Source: Pluralibacter sp.
GTDB taxonomy: Bacteria > Pseudomonadota > Gammaproteobacteria > Enterobacterales > Enterobacteriaceae
Direction of reading: 5' to 3'
Assembly: GCF_019237635.1 (NCBI RefSeq)
Contig: NZ_JAFAGS010000188.1
Location: 1 to 60,376 of the forward strand
Length of the DNA: 60,376 nucleotides
The notes beneath the pieces were generated by a model. The model had not been told where the DNA came from. It made no database searches and saw only the letters and a list, made by a program, of their open reading frames with translations. Below are positions 9,401 through 24,038 of this stretch, piece by piece; the first letter of the stretch is position 1, and every line of letters begins with the position of its first letter. The translations under genes were made by a program, and so were the position numbers.

Positions 9401-11794
9401 TTAACGTTTAGCCTGCCAGATACGGTGTTGATAATCGCGGATGGAACGGTCGGAACTGAACATCCCACAGCGAGCGGAGTTGAGAATTGCCGCACGGGTC
9501 CAGGCCTCCTGATCGCGATACAGCACGTCGACCTGTTTTTGCGCCTCGACATAAGCGGCAAAGTCCGCCAGCACCAGGTAAGGATCGCCGCCCTGCTTGC
9601 CGATGCTGTGCAGCATCTGGTCAAACGCATGCTTGTCGCCGCCGCTGTACTTACCGCTCTCCAGCTCTTTTAACACCGCATCCAGCAGCTTATCTTTTTT
9701 GCGCCACTTCAGCGGGTCATACCCTTTGGCCTTGAGCGCTTTTACCTCTTCGACGGTATGGCCGAAAATAAAGATATTCTCTTCGCCGACCTGCTCGGCA
9801 ATTTCCACGTTTGCGCCATCCAGCGTACCCACGGTCAGCGCGCCGTTCAGCGCCAGCTTCATGTTGCCGGTGCCGGAGGCCTCTTTACCGGCCGTTGAAA
9901 TCTGTTCTGACACATCCGCCGCCGGGATCAGCATCTCCGCCGCCGACACGCAGTAATCCGGCAGGAATACCACCTTCAGCTTATCGCCCACCTGCGGGTC
10001 GTTGTTCACCACGTCTGCGACCTTATTGATGGCAAAAATGATGTTCTTCGCCAGGTAATAGCCCGGCGCCGCCTTCGCGCCGAACAGGAACACGCGCGGC
10101 ACGCGGTTGGCTTTCGGGTTTTCGCGAATCTCTTTGTACAGCGCCAGAATGTGCAGCAGGTTCAGGTGCTGGCGCTTGTACTCATGCAGACGTTTAATCT
10201 GGATATCAAAGATAGCCTTCGGGTTGATATCAATCCCGGTGCGGGTTTTGACGAACGCCGCCAGACGGCGCTTATTCGCCTGCTTAATCTCGCGATACTG
10301 CTGACGGAACGCCGCATCGTCGGCCTGTTTTTCCAGATGAATCAACTGGTCCAGATCGTTGGCCCACTCTTTTTTCAGCGTCTTATCAAACAGCGCGGCA
10401 AGCTCCGGGTTGCACTGCTTTATCCAGCGGCGCGGCGTAATGCCGTTGGTGACGTTATGGAACTTGTTCGGCCAAAGCTGGTGATACTCCGGGAACAGAT
10501 CTTTCACCACCAGGTCGGAGTGCAACGCCGCCACGCCGTTAACGGCAAAGCCGCTCACCACGCACAGATTCGCCATACGCACCTGTTTATCATGGACAAC
10601 CGCAAGCTTCGCCCACACCGCCTTATCGCCCGGCCAGGTTTTCTTCACCAGCACTTTGAAGCGCTCGTTAATCTCATTAATTATCTGCATATGGCGCGGC
10701 AGCAGCGCCTTCACCAGCTTCTCATCCCAGCACTCGAGCGCTTCCGGCATCAGCGTGTGGTTGGTGTAGGCGAAGGTTCGACTGGTGATGGCCCACGCGT
10801 CGTCCCAGCTCAGTTGGTGCTCGTCGATAAGCACCCGCAGCAGTTCCGGAATGGCGATCGTCGGATGGGTGTCATTCAGTTGAATGACCTCAAACTTCGG
10901 TAGCTCAGCCAGTTTGCGCCCCGCCAGGTGATGGCGTCGCAGAATATCGGCCACCGAGCAAGCACACTGGAAATACTGCTGCATCAGGCGCAGCTTTTTG
11001 CCAGCAAGGTGGTTGTCGTTCGGGTAGAGCACTTTGGTCAGCTTTTCGGCGTCGATGCCCTGCTGCTCGGCGCGCAGGAAGTCGCCGTCGTTGAATTTGG
11101 TCAGGTTGAACGGATGCGCGTGTTTCGCCTGCCACAGGCGCAGCGGTTGCGCGACGCCGTTACGGTAGCCCAGTACCGGCAGATCCCAGGCTTCGCCGAC
11201 GAGGGTAAACGCAGGCACCCAGTGGCCGCTTTTCGACACCTTGCCGCCGAGACTGACCTGGATATCAAGCTGCGCGTTGTGGCGAAACCACGGGTAGCTG
11301 CCGCGCTGCCAGTCGTCCGGCGCTTCCATCTGCTGGCCGTCGGCGAAGGACTGACGAAACAGCCCGTACTGGTAGTTCAGACCATAGCCGATCGCGGATT
11401 GTCCGACGGTCGCCATTGAATCCAGGAAGCAGGCCGCCAGCCGACCGAGGCCGCCGTTGCCCAGCGCCGGGTCGGTCTCCTGCTCCAGCAGGTCGCTCAG
11501 GTTAGCGTCGTGCCCCTTCAACTCATCGCTCACCGCCTGATACCAGCCGAGGTTGAGCAGGTTGTTGCCTGTGAGGCGGCCAATCAGAAACTCCATCGAA
11601 ATGTAGTTTACATGACGCTGCTCTTTCGCGGGTTTCGCCACCGGCTGGGCGGCCAGCATTTCCGCCAGCGCTGCGCTGACGGCCTGCCACCATTGGCGCT
11701 GCGTCATCTCCTGAGCAGCCTGTAAACCTAAACGCTGCCACTGACGCGTCAGCGCAGCCTGGAACTGTTCTTTGTTGAAGGTCGGCTGTGACAT
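9401..11794 (-). CDS. malP: Maltodextrin phosphorylase
   Basis: 797 residues, equal to E. coli MalP, a GT35 family enzyme. The pyridoxal-phosphate lysine sits in [17 protein letters not shown]. Other family blocks are [27 protein letters not shown] and [11 protein letters not shown]. It phosphorolyses maltodextrins to glucose-1-phosphate. It is a paralogue of GlgP (18824-21271) and lacks the longer N-terminus of that enzyme. It is divergent from malT across a 567-base control region with MalT boxes. Confidence 0.96.
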   Translation of the reverse strand: MSQPTFNKEQFQAALTRQWQRLGLQAAQEMTQRQWWQAVSAALAEMLAAQPVAKPAKEQRHVNYISMEFLIGRLTGNNLLNLGWYQAVSDELKGHDANLSDLLEQETDPALGNGGLGRLAACFLDSMATVGQSAIGYGLNYQYGLFRQSFADGQQMEAPDDWQRGSYPWFRHNAQLDIQVSLGGKVSKSGHWVPAFTLVGEAWDLPVLGYRNGVAQPLRLWQAKHAHPFNLTKFNDGDFLRAEQQGIDAEKLTKVLYPNDNHLAGKKLRLMQQYFQCACSVADILRRHHLAGRKLAELPKFEVIQLNDTHPTIAIPELLRVLIDEHQLSWDDAWAITSRTFAYTNHTLMPEALECWDEKLVKALLPRHMQIINEINERFKVLVKKTWPGDKAVWAKLAVVHDKQVRMANLCVVSGFAVNGVAALHSDLVVKDLFPEYHQLWPNKFHNVTNGITPRRWIKQCNPELAALFDKTLKKEWANDLDQLIHLEKQADDAAFRQQYREIKQANKRRLAAFVKTRTGIDINPKAIFDIQIKRLHEYKRQHLNLLHILALYKEIRENPKANRVPRVFLFGAKAAPGYYLAKNIIFAINKVADVVNNDPQVGDKLKVVFLPDYCVSAAEMLIPAADVSEQISTAGKEASGTGNMKLALNGALTVGTLDGANVEIAEQVGEENIFIFGHTVEEVKALKAKGYDPLKWRKKDKLLDAVLKELESGKYSGGDKHAFDQMLHSIGKQGGDPYLVLADFAAYVEAQKQVDVLYRDQEAWTRAAILNSARCGMFSSDRSIRDYQHRIWQAKR

Positions 11795-12361
11795 AAGTAA
11801 TCAAATCCTGTTAATTAACACGTTGTCGTTAGTGTCTCAGGCTGCCCCGCTAGCGTCCTCATCCTGCCGGGGATTAGGCAGGGAGGAGTCGCAGGGATGA
11901 GCAAAAAATGTGATCGCAACCACTTAAACGCCAGCCTTTCACGGTAAATCTGCCCTGTTTTACCGGGTCAGGATGACAAAAAGTGAAAGGTTATTTTGCA
12001 AAATATCGGCCGGGACGAAACCAGGGCTTACGTTAAATACGAATTCCCTGGCAGATACCGACCATATTCATTATTCAGGTCAGCGCAATCACACAATTCT
12101 AAATAGTTTCCCCTCCGCGTAATGTCGTAGAGCAACTATTTCGCAACAATAAATCCCCCTGCACCACCAGGTTTTACGCGCGCTGAGGCCGGTTTCAACG
12201 ACAGCATTTAACAAATCTAAAGATTTGTGACAGAGTGCAAATTCGCAAGCATTAAAGTTGGACATAACTTGCAATACATTTCTGTTTATCCGAACGTAGC
12301 AAACATTAATTACGAAGCGCGAAAAAAATACCTCTCCCCCTCACAGTGAAGTGATTAGCTT
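11795..12361. promoter_or_regulatory. malPQ / malT divergent control region
   Basis: A 567-base gap with no supported gene. On the malP side, MalT-box-like sequences occur at 11857-11864 (CCTCATCC, i.e. GGATGAGG on the minus strand), 11881-11888 (GGGAGGAG) and 11894-11901 (GGGATGAG), arranged as in the E. coli malPQ promoter. On the malT side a CRP site is likely at 12226-12241 (TGTGA-cagagt-GCAAA), matching the known cAMP-CRP control of malT. The middle is AT-rich and I see nothing else in it. Confidence 0.7.
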
Positions 12362-15067
12362 ATGTTGATTCCGTCTAAACTCAGTCGCCCGGTTCGTCTT
12401 GAGCACACGGTTGTTCGGGAACGCCTGCTGACGAAACTTTCCGGCGCGAACAATTACCGTTTGGTGCTCATTACCAGCCCCGCGGGATACGGCAAAACAA
12501 CGCTCATTGCACAGTGGGCGGCGGGAAAGCACGATCTCGGCTGGTTCTCGCTGGACGAGGGAGATAATCAACAGGAGCGTTTCGCCAGCTATCTTATTGC
12601 CTCTATTCAACAAGCCACTGGCGGTCACTGTGTCGCCAGTGAAACCATGGTGCAAAAACGCCAGTACGCCAGTCTGACGTCGCTGTTCGCGCAGCTGTTC
12701 ATCGAGCTGGCGACGTGGCAGCGCCCGCTGTATCTGGTGATTGACGACTACCATCTCATCACCAACCCGGTTATCCACGACGCCATGCGCTTTTTCCTGC
12801 GCCATCAGCCGGAAAATATGACCCTACTGGTGATGTCGCGCAATTTGCCGCAGCTTGGCATCGCCAACCTGCGCGTGCGCGATCAACTGCTGGAAATCGG
12901 CAGCCAGTTGCTGGCGTTTAACCATCAGGAGGCCAAGCAGTTCTTCGACTGTCGCCTCACGTCGCCTGTCGAAGCGGAAGAAAGCCGCCAGATGTGCGAT
13001 GACGTTGCCGGTTGGGCAACGGCGCTGCAGCTCATCGCCCTCTCCGCCCGACAAAACAACAGCGCGGCAAGCCATTCCGCGCGCCGTCTTGCCGGGATCA
13101 ACGCCAGCCATCTCTCTGATTACCTCGTGGATGAGGTGCTGGATAACGTTGACGCGCCAACCCGCAGTTTCCTGCTGAAAAGTTCGCTGCTGCGCTCGAT
13201 GAACGATGCGCTGATCGTCCGCGTGACCGGCGAAGAAAACGGCCAGATGCGGCTGGAAGAGATTGAGCGTCAGGGGCTCTTTTTACAGCGTATGGATAAC
13301 TCTGGCGAATGGTTCAGCTACCATCCGCTGTTCGGTAGCTTCCTGCGCCAGCGCTGTCAGTGGGAGCTGGCAACGGAGCTGCCGGAGATTCACCGCGCGG
13401 CGGCGGAAAGCTGGATGGCGCAAGGTTTTCCCAGCGAAGCCATCCACCATGCGCTGTCGGCGGGCGACCCGCATATGCTGCGCGATATCCTGCTGAATCA
13501 CGCCTGGGGCCTGTTCCATCACAGCGAACTGGCGCTGCTTGAAGCATCGCTGGCGGCGCTCCCCTGGGAGAGCCTGCTGGAGAACCCGCGCCTGGTGTTG
13601 CTACAGGCCTGGCTGATGCAAAGCCAGCACCGCTACAGCGAAGTGAACACGCTGCTGGCGCGCGCCGAGCAGGAGATGCCGGTCGACATGGACGCCTCCT
13701 TGCATGGCGACTTTAATGCCCTTCGCGCCCAGGTCGCCATTAACGACGGCGACCAGGAAGAGGCCGAGCGGCTGGCGATGGTCGCGCTGGAGGAGCTGCC
13801 GCTCGCCAGCTACTACAGCCGTATTGTGGCGACATCGGTGCATGGCGAAGTGCTGCACTGTAAAGGCCAGCTCAATAAATCGCTGACGGTGATGCAGCAG
13901 ACGGAGCAGATGGCCAGACGCCATGACGTCTGGCACTACGCGTTGTGGAGCCTGATTCAGCAAAGCGAAATTCTGTTTGCCCAGGGCTTTTTACAGGCTG
14001 CCTGGGAAACCCAGGAAAAAGCCTTCCAGCTTATTCGCGACCAGCACCTTGAACAGTTGCCGATGCACGAGTTCCTGCTGCGCATTCGCGCGCAACTACT
14101 GTGGGCGTGGGCGCGGATGGATGAAGCCGAACACAGCGCGCGTCACGGCATGGAGGTGCTTGCCGACTACCAGCCCCAGCAGCAGTTGCAGTGTCTTGCC
14201 CTGCTGGTGCAAAGCTCGCTGGCCCGCGGCAATCTGGACAATGCCCGCAACCACCTGAACCGTTTAGAAAACCTGCTCGGCAATGGCCAGTACCACAGCG
14301 ACTGGGTCTCTAACGCCGACAAGGTGCGCGTGATTTACTGGCAGATGACGGGAGACAAAAAAGCGGCGGCTAACTGGCTGCGCCAGACCCCGAAGCCCGC
14401 GTTCGCCAATAACCATTTTCTGCAAAGCCAGTGGCGCAATATCGCCCGGGCGCAGATCCTGCTGGGCGAGTTTGACGCTGCCCAGGCGGTGCTGGAGGAG
14501 CTCAACGACAATGCGCGTTCGCTGCGACTGATGAGCGATCTCAACCGTAACCTGCTGCTGCTTAATCAGCTGTACTGGCAGTCGAACCGCAAAACCGACG
14601 CCCAACGCATGCTGCTGGAAGCGCTCACCCTTGCCAACCGCACCGGCTTTATCAGCCACTTTGTAATAGAGGGCGAAGCCATGGCGCAGCAGTTGCGCCA
14701 GCTCATTCAGCTCAACACGTTGCCGGAGCTGGAGCAGCATCGCGCTCAGCGTATTTTGCGCGAAATTAACCAGCATCATCGGCATAAGTTCGCCCATTTC
14801 GACGAGAATTTCGTCGAACGCCTGCTTAACCATCCGGAAGTGCCGGAACTTATCCGTACCAGCCCACTGACCCAGCGCGAATGGCAGGTGCTGGGGCTCA
14901 TCTATTCCGGCTATAGCAACGAACAGATCGCCGGCGAGCTTGACGTCGCCGCCACGACCATCAAAACCCATATCCGTAATCTGTATCAGAAACTCGGGGT
15001 CGCGCACCGCCAGGACGCCGTCCTGCACGCCCAGCGGCTGCTTAAAATGATGGGATACGGCGTCTGA
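12362..15067 (+). CDS. malT: MalT, ATP- and maltotriose-dependent activator of the maltose regulon
   Basis: 901-residue STAND-class regulator, the length of E. coli MalT. The N-terminal NTPase has Walker [11 protein letters not shown] near residue 40 and a Walker B-like LVIDDYH. A central helical-repeat (TPR/SUPR-like) region follows. The last ~65 residues are a LuxR-type helix-turn-helix ([20 protein letters not shown]...[15 protein letters not shown]). With ATP and maltotriose it oligomerises on MalT boxes such as those at malPQ. The stop codon is only 3 bases from the convergent glpR stop; E. coli has rtcBA and rtcR between them. Confidence 0.97.
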   Translation: MLIPSKLSRPVRLEHTVVRERLLTKLSGANNYRLVLITSPAGYGKTTLIAQWAAGKHDLGWFSLDEGDNQQERFASYLIASIQQATGGHCVASETMVQKRQYASLTSLFAQLFIELATWQRPLYLVIDDYHLITNPVIHDAMRFFLRHQPENMTLLVMSRNLPQLGIANLRVRDQLLEIGSQLLAFNHQEAKQFFDCRLTSPVEAEESRQMCDDVAGWATALQLIALSARQNNSAASHSARRLAGINASHLSDYLVDEVLDNVDAPTRSFLLKSSLLRSMNDALIVRVTGEENGQMRLEEIERQGLFLQRMDNSGEWFSYHPLFGSFLRQRCQWELATELPEIHRAAAESWMAQGFPSEAIHHALSAGDPHMLRDILLNHAWGLFHHSELALLEASLAALPWESLLENPRLVLLQAWLMQSQHRYSEVNTLLARAEQEMPVDMDASLHGDFNALRAQVAINDGDQEEAERLAMVALEELPLASYYSRIVATSVHGEVLHCKGQLNKSLTVMQQTEQMARRHDVWHYALWSLIQQSEILFAQGFLQAAWETQEKAFQLIRDQHLEQLPMHEFLLRIRAQLLWAWARMDEAEHSARHGMEVLADYQPQQQLQCLALLVQSSLARGNLDNARNHLNRLENLLGNGQYHSDWVSNADKVRVIYWQMTGDKKAAANWLRQTPKPAFANNHFLQSQWRNIARAQILLGEFDAAQAVLEELNDNARSLRLMSDLNRNLLLLNQLYWQSNRKTDAQRMLLEALTLANRTGFISHFVIEGEAMAQQLRQLIQLNTLPELEQHRAQRILREINQHHRHKFAHFDENFVERLLNHPEVPELIRTSPLTQREWQVLGLIYSGYSNEQIAGELDVAATTIKTHIRNLYQKLGVAHRQDAVLHAQRLLKMMGYGV

Positions 15068-15070
15068 CGA

Positions 15071-15829
15071 TCAGCACAATTCCAGCTGAATGTTATGCTC
15101 GGCAATCACCTGCATCACGCCTGCGGGCGGCATAATATCGGTATACACCGCATCCACCATGCTGATGCTGCCCATGTTGACCATCGCGTTACGGCCAAAT
15201 TTCGAATGATCCACCACCAGTATCGTATGGCGCGAATTTTCTATTATCGCGCGTTTGGTGCGCACTTCGTGGTAGTCGAACTCGAGTAGCGAACCGTCGC
15301 TGTCGATGCCGCTTATCCCAAGGATGCCGTAATCCAGACGGAACTGGGAGATAAAGTCGAGCGTCGCTTCGCCGATGATGCCGCCGTCCCGGCTGCGCAG
15401 TTCGCCGCCGGCCAGGATAATGCGAAAATCGTCCTTCGCCATTAAGGTGTTGGCGACGTTCAGGTTGTTGGTCACGATACGCAGGTCCGAATGGTACATC
15501 AGAGCATGCGCGACCGCTTCCGGCGTGGTACCGATATCAATGAACAGCGCGGCGCCGTTCGGGATCTGGCTTGCAACCTTACGGGCGATACGCTCCTTCT
15601 CCGCCGCCTGGGTCGTGCGGCGATCCTGCCATGAGGCGTTCACCGCGCTGGACGGCATTGCCGCCCCGCCGTGATGGCGCAGAATCATTTTCTGCTCGGC
15701 TAAATCGTTCAGATCGCGACGAATGGTTTGCGGGCTGACGGCAAACTGCTCCACCAGCTCTTCCGTGCTGACATAACCCTGTTTTTTTACCAGCTCGATA
15801 ATCGCGTCATGACGTTGTGTTTGTTTCAT
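15071..15829 (-). CDS. glpR: GlpR, glycerol-3-phosphate regulon repressor
   Basis: 252-residue DeoR-family repressor. The N-terminal helix-turn-helix (STEELVEQFAVSPQTIRRDLNDL) is followed by a DeoR-type sugar-phosphate sensor domain (LFIDIGTTPEAVAHAL, RIVTNNLN, ILAGGELRSRDGGIIG). Glycerol-3-phosphate inactivates it. Operators matching its site lie before glpD (17207-17243). An AGGGA Shine-Dalgarno precedes the ATG. It is last in a leftward glpE-glpG-glpR cluster. The reading frame is intact. Confidence 0.96.
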   Translation of the reverse strand: MKQTQRHDAIIELVKKQGYVSTEELVEQFAVSPQTIRRDLNDLAEQKMILRHHGGAAMPSSAVNASWQDRRTTQAAEKERIARKVASQIPNGAALFIDIGTTPEAVAHALMYHSDLRIVTNNLNVANTLMAKDDFRIILAGGELRSRDGGIIGEATLDFISQFRLDYGILGISGIDSDGSLLEFDYHEVRTKRAIIENSRHTILVVDHSKFGRNAMVNMGSISMVDAVYTDIMPPAGVMQVIAEHNIQLELC

Positions 15830-15846
15830 GAAATATCCCTGGAAAA

Positions 15847-16677
15847 TTATGTTCGTTTTCGCACATGTTGTGTGTCCGCAAACGCCATGGCAAGGCCAAC
15901 GGCAAGCCCGGCCACATGGGCGCCGTTCGCAATCGACATACCAAATAGATCAAACCAACCGGCGACAAGCCACAGCAGGGAGAACAGAATCAACCCGCGC
16001 TGCAAATACACGCCGCTTTGCGGATCGCGCTCGCCGCGCAGCCAGACGTAGCCCATCAGCGCATACACCACCCCGGATAAACCGCCGAACCACGGCCCGC
16101 TGAATTTCTGCTGAATAAAACCGCTAAGCAGCGCGCTTATCACCGTAATCACGATGAGTTTTCCGCTGCCAAGGCGCTTCTCGACCGCGCCGCCGAGATA
16201 CCACCACCATAACAGGTTGAAGAGGATATGCAGCAGCGAGAAATGCATAAAAGCATGGGTAACGTAGCGCCAGAGCTCATATTTCAGCGAGGGATCGTAC
16301 GGCCACGCCAGCCAGGCCATTACAGTCTGATCGCCAATGATGTTCATCACGATAAACACCAGAATGCAGGCCGTCATAATGAACCAGGTAAAAGGACCGG
16401 CGTTATTCTTCAACGTCGCGAGAAACGGGAAACGGCGGTAGTGCAGGCCGCTGTTGGTATGGCCCGACTGCCAGCTTGCCGCCAGATAGCGCGGATCAGC
16501 GGGATTTTCCAGAAAGCGGGCCAGCTCCTGCTGTACCCGTCCGGCCTGGCTTTCGTCGGCGAGCCAGATGTCGCTCTGAGTATGTTGCTGAATGGTCAGG
16601 ATAATACCCTGCGTCGCCATATAGTCGACAAACGCCTGGGCGACGCGCGGGTTTGCAAAAGAGGTGATCATCAACAT
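15847..16677 (-). CDS. glpG: Rhomboid intramembrane serine protease
   Basis: 276 residues, colinear with E. coli GlpG without gaps. A cytosolic N-terminal domain (1-~85) precedes six membrane helices. The catalytic dyad is Ser201 in [14 protein letters not shown] and His254 in [12 protein letters not shown]; the oxyanion-region HxxxN motif is in [11 protein letters not shown]. It cleaves transmembrane segments, including orphan membrane proteins. It sits between glpE and glpR with short gaps, suggesting co-transcription. Confidence 0.97.
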   Translation of the reverse strand: MLMITSFANPRVAQAFVDYMATQGIILTIQQHTQSDIWLADESQAGRVQQELARFLENPADPRYLAASWQSGHTNSGLHYRRFPFLATLKNNAGPFTWFIMTACILVFIVMNIIGDQTVMAWLAWPYDPSLKYELWRYVTHAFMHFSLLHILFNLLWWWYLGGAVEKRLGSGKLIVITVISALLSGFIQQKFSGPWFGGLSGVVYALMGYVWLRGERDPQSGVYLQRGLILFSLLWLVAGWFDLFGMSIANGAHVAGLAVGLAMAFADTQHVRKRT

Positions 16678-16721
16678 GCAGAGAGTCGCTTATTCCACAC
16701 AAAAGGGGACAGTATACGCTG

Positions 16722-17048
16722 TCAGGCGCCGCGCGCCACCTCTGCCGGGAAATGGCGATGCCAGGCGTCAAACCCGCCGTCGACGCTGTAGACCTGGTCA
16801 TAACCCTGTTGCAGCAAATACTGCGCCGCCCCTTTACTGCTGTTGCCGTGGTAGCATATCACCATCACCACGGTATCGAAGTCGTGATCGCGCATAAACG
16901 CGCCCAGCGTATCGTTGGTCAGATGAAACGCGCCGGGCGCATGACCGAGCGCATAGCTCTGCGGGTCACGGATATCCACCAGCACAGCCATGCCCCGCTG
17001 CAGCTTCTGATGCGCTTCTTCTACATTAATACACTCGAATTGTTCCAT
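16722..17048 (-). CDS. glpE: Thiosulfate sulfurtransferase (single-domain rhodanese)
   Basis: 108 residues, a single rhodanese domain. The active-site loop CYHGNSS puts the catalytic Cys at 65, as in E. coli GlpE. It moves sulfur from thiosulfate to cyanide or thioredoxin in vitro. It is the first gene of glpEGR and divergent from glpD, with which it shares about 210 bases of control sequence. Confidence 0.95.
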   Translation of the reverse strand: MEQFECINVEEAHQKLQRGMAVLVDIRDPQSYALGHAPGAFHLTNDTLGAFMRDHDFDTVVMVICYHGNSSKGAAQYLLQQGYDQVYSVDGGFDAWHRHFPAEVARGA

Positions 17049-17179
17049 GGCGTTCTCTTTGCTGTTGTTCAGGTGTGCTCGGGTAAAGACCTCCGCACTA
17101 GTTTACCTTTTAGTGTACGTCCTGAAGGGAGTTAAACGCCAATTTGTTATACACATCACTCTGAAATGTTTTTTTGATG

Positions 17180-17243
17180 TTACCAAAAGCACGTTCGTTT
17201 GCTATGATGAGCGATATCGAACATTTTTGAGCTTTAACGAAAG
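17180..17243 (+). promoter_or_regulatory. glpD: glpD promoter with tandem GlpR operators
   Basis: -35 TTACCA (17180-17185) and -10 TATGAT (17203-17208) are separated by 17 bases. Two GlpR-like palindromes follow: ATGAGCGATATCGAACAT (17207-17224), overlapping the -10, and TTTGAGCTTTAACGAAAG (17226-17243). The tandem arrangement agrees with known GlpR repression of glpD. Confidence 0.75.
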
Positions 17244-17259
17244 TACACGAGGGTGCAGC

Positions 17260-18768
17260 ATGGAAACCAAAGATCTGATTGTGATAGGTGGTGGCATCAA
17301 CGGTGCCGGCATCGCGGCAGACGCCGCTGGACGCGGTTTATCCGTGCTGATGCTCGAAGCGCAGGACCTTGCCTGCGCCACCTCAAGCGCAAGCTCGAAA
17401 CTCATTCATGGCGGGCTCCGCTACCTTGAACACTACGAATTCCGCCTGGTGAGCGAGGCGCTGGCCGAACGTGAAGTGCTGCTGAAGATGGCCCCGCACA
17501 TCGCCTTTCCAATGCGTTTTCGTTTGCCTCACCGTCCGCACCTGCGCCCGGCGTGGATGATCCGTATCGGTCTTTTTATGTACGACCATCTTGGAAAACG
17601 CACCAGCCTGCCGGGTTCAGCCGGATTGCGATTTGGCGCAGAATCCGTCCTCAAGCCGGAAATCGTGCGCGGTTTCGAATATTCCGACTGCTGGGTAGAC
17701 GACGCACGCCTGGTGCTGGCCAATGCGCAGATGGTCGTGAAAAAAGGGGGGGAAGTGATGACTCGCACCCGCGCAACCTCCGCCCGTCGCGAGAATGGTC
17801 TGTGGATCGTTGAAGCGGAAGACATCGATACCGGTAAGAAACACAGCTGGCAGGCGAAAGGCCTGGTCAACGCCACCGGCCCGTGGGTGAAACAGTTCTT
17901 TGATGACGGCATGCATCTGCCGTCGCCGTACGGCATCCGCCTGATTAAAGGCAGCCATATCGTTGTCCCGCGCGTTCACACCCAGAAGCAGGCCTATATC
18001 CTGCAAAACGAAGACAAACGCATCGTGTTCGTGATTCCGTGGATGGACGAATTCTCCATCATCGGTACGACGGACGTAGAATATAAAGGCGATCCGAAAA
18101 ACGTTGAGATCGACGAAAACGAAATCAGCTACCTGCTGAAGGTTTACAACGCGCACTTCAACAAGCAGCTTGGGCGTAATGACATTGTCTGGACCTACTC
18201 CGGCGTGCGCCCGCTGTGCGATGATGAATCCGACTCACCGCAGGCGATCACCCGCGACTATACGCTGGATATCCACGACGACCATGGCAAAGCGCCGCTG
18301 CTGTCGGTCTTTGGCGGTAAGCTCACCACCTACCGTAAGCTGGCGGAACACGCGCTGGAAAAACTGACGCCGTACTATCAGGGCATCGGCGCGGCGTGGA
18401 CCAAAGGCGCCGTGCTGCCCGGCGGCGAGATCGACGGCGATCGCGACGATTATGCCGCCAGACTGCGCCGTCGCTATCCGTTTATCAGCGAATCGTTAGC
18501 CCGCCACTTTGCCCGCACCTACGGCAGCAACAGCGAAAAAATCCTTGGCGAAGCGAAAGATATTGCGGATCTCGGCGAACATTTCGGTCACGAGTTCTAT
18601 GAAGCCGAGCTGCGTTACCTGGTGAAGCATGAGTGGGTGCGCCGTCTGGACGATGCCCTCTGGCGTCGTACGAAACAAGGGATGTGGCTGAACGCGGAGG
18701 AGCAGTCGCGCGTCGCGCAGTGGCTGTTACAACACGCGGGAAAGCGTGAACTGTCGTTAGCGTCATAA
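17260..18768 (+). CDS. glpD: Aerobic glycerol-3-phosphate dehydrogenase
   Basis: 502 residues, within one residue of E. coli GlpD. The FAD-binding Rossmann motif GGGINGAGIAADAAGRG is at residues 9-25, followed by SSASSKLIHGGLRYLE. It is a monotopic inner-membrane flavoprotein that oxidises glycerol-3-phosphate to dihydroxyacetone phosphate and passes electrons to ubiquinone. The ATG at 17260 gives the family start METKDL and has GAGGGTG upstream; the in-frame region upstream contains the GlpR operators and is not coding. It should work with ugp import. Confidence 0.97.
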   Translation: METKDLIVIGGGINGAGIAADAAGRGLSVLMLEAQDLACATSSASSKLIHGGLRYLEHYEFRLVSEALAEREVLLKMAPHIAFPMRFRLPHRPHLRPAWMIRIGLFMYDHLGKRTSLPGSAGLRFGAESVLKPEIVRGFEYSDCWVDDARLVLANAQMVVKKGGEVMTRTRATSARRENGLWIVEAEDIDTGKKHSWQAKGLVNATGPWVKQFFDDGMHLPSPYGIRLIKGSHIVVPRVHTQKQAYILQNEDKRIVFVIPWMDEFSIIGTTDVEYKGDPKNVEIDENEISYLLKVYNAHFNKQLGRNDIVWTYSGVRPLCDDESDSPQAITRDYTLDIHDDHGKAPLLSVFGGKLTTYRKLAEHALEKLTPYYQGIGAAWTKGAVLPGGEIDGDRDDYAARLRRRYPFISESLARHFARTYGSNSEKILGEAKDIADLGEHFGHEFYEAELRYLVKHEWVRRLDDALWRRTKQGMWLNAEEQSRVAQWLLQHAGKRELSLAS

Positions 18769-18783
18769 CGGGTATGTCCCGGC

Positions 18784-18814
18784 TTCCCCGGTCCGCAGAA
18801 AGAGGACCGGGGAA
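18784..18814. terminator. Perfect hairpin between convergent glpD and glgP
   Basis: TTCCCCGGTCC and GGACCGGGGAA are 11-base perfect arms with a 9-base loop. On both strands the A/T run is on the side that would not give a 3' U tract, so it is not a textbook intrinsic terminator, though its place between convergent genes suggests 3'-end formation or transcript protection. Confidence 0.5.
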
Positions 18815-18823
18815 AAACACCCC

Positions 18824-22721
<3,898 letters not shown>

Positions 22722-22722
<1 letters not shown>

Positions 22723-24017
22723 TATCGCTCCTGTTTGTGCCCCAGCTTGCGCAGCATCTCGCGCGTAACCAGCACGATACCTTCCTCTGAACGGTAGAAG
22801 CGACGAGCATCTTCCTCCGCGTTCTCGCCAATGACCATGCCTTCCGGGATAACGCACGCGCGGTCGATAATGCAGCGGCGCAGGCGGCACGAGCGCCCTA
22901 TCCATACTTCTGGCAGTAAGACTGCCGAATCAATGTTGCAGAATGAGTTAATCCGCACGCGCGGGAACAGCACCGACTGCACCACCACGGAGCCGGAAAT
23001 AATACAGCCGCCGGACACCAGCGAGTTCAGGGTCATACCGTGACTGCCCGAGCGGTCCTGAACGAATTTCGCCGGCGGCAGCGGTTCCATATGGGTGCGA
23101 ATCGGCCAGTTCTGGTCGTACATATCCAGCTCCGGCATGACGGATGCGAGGTCGAGGTTCGCTTTCCAGTAGGCTTCCAGTGTTCCTACATCGCGCCAGT
23201 ATGGCTCCGAGTTCGGATCGGACTGCACGCAGGACAATGGGAATGGATGCGCATAAGCCATGCCAGCCTTGGTTATTTTAGGAATGATGTCTTTGCCGAA
23301 ATCATGGCTGGAGTTTTCGTCGAGGTCATCTTCTGCCAGCAGTTCATAAAGATAATCAGCATCAAAGACATAAATCCCCATACTGGCCAGCGACTTGTTC
23401 GGATCGTTGGGCATCGCAGGCGGATTCGCCGGTTTTTCCACGAAGTCGATAATCTTCTCGCGCTCATCGACCGCCATCACGCCGAAGGCCGTTGCCTCCT
23501 CAATGGGCACCGGCATACAGGCCACGGTGCAACGCGCCCCCTTTTCGACATGGTCGATCAGCATCCGCGAGTAGTCCTGCTTATAGATATGGTCGCCCGC
23601 GAGAATGACGACATACTCCGCCTTATAGCGACGGATGATGTCGAGGTTCTGCGTCACCGCATCCGCCGTGCCGCGGTACCAGTTTTCACCGTGTACGCGC
23701 TGCTGTGCCGGCAGCAGATCGACAAACTCGTTCATCTCTTCGCTAAAGAACGACCAACCGCGCTGGATATGCTGCACCAGCGTATGGGACTGATACTGCG
23801 TGATAACGCCAATACGACGAATACCGGAGTTAATACAGTTAGATAACGCAAAGTCGATAATGCGGAACTTGCCGCCAAAGTGGACGGCGGGTTTCGCGCG
23901 CTTGTTCGTCAGATCCTTCAGGCGGGTACCACGACCTCCCGCCAGAATCAGCGCCACTGATTTAATCGGCAGTTGACGAGCCAGCATCAACGGATCATTT
24001 TTTTCCAGGCCTACCAT
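22722..24017 (-). CDS. glgC: Glucose-1-phosphate adenylyltransferase
   Basis: 431 residues, equal to E. coli GlgC. The nucleotidyltransferase signature [19 protein letters not shown] is near residue 25, catalytic Asp is in [12 protein letters not shown], and the glucose-1-phosphate Lys in FVEKP. A C-terminal left-handed beta-helix supports tetramer assembly and allosteric control by fructose-1,6-bisphosphate and AMP. It commits carbon to glycogen. GGAG precedes the ATG; in E. coli this leader is a CsrA target. It lies 21 bases after glgX. Confidence 0.97.
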
Positions 24018-24038
24018 GATTAACTCCTTTTATACTCT

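Noticed and set aside
17047-17259. N-terminal extension of GlpD by 71 residues
   Set aside because: The extension covers the promoter and both GlpR operators; the family start METKDL at 17260 has a ribosome site.
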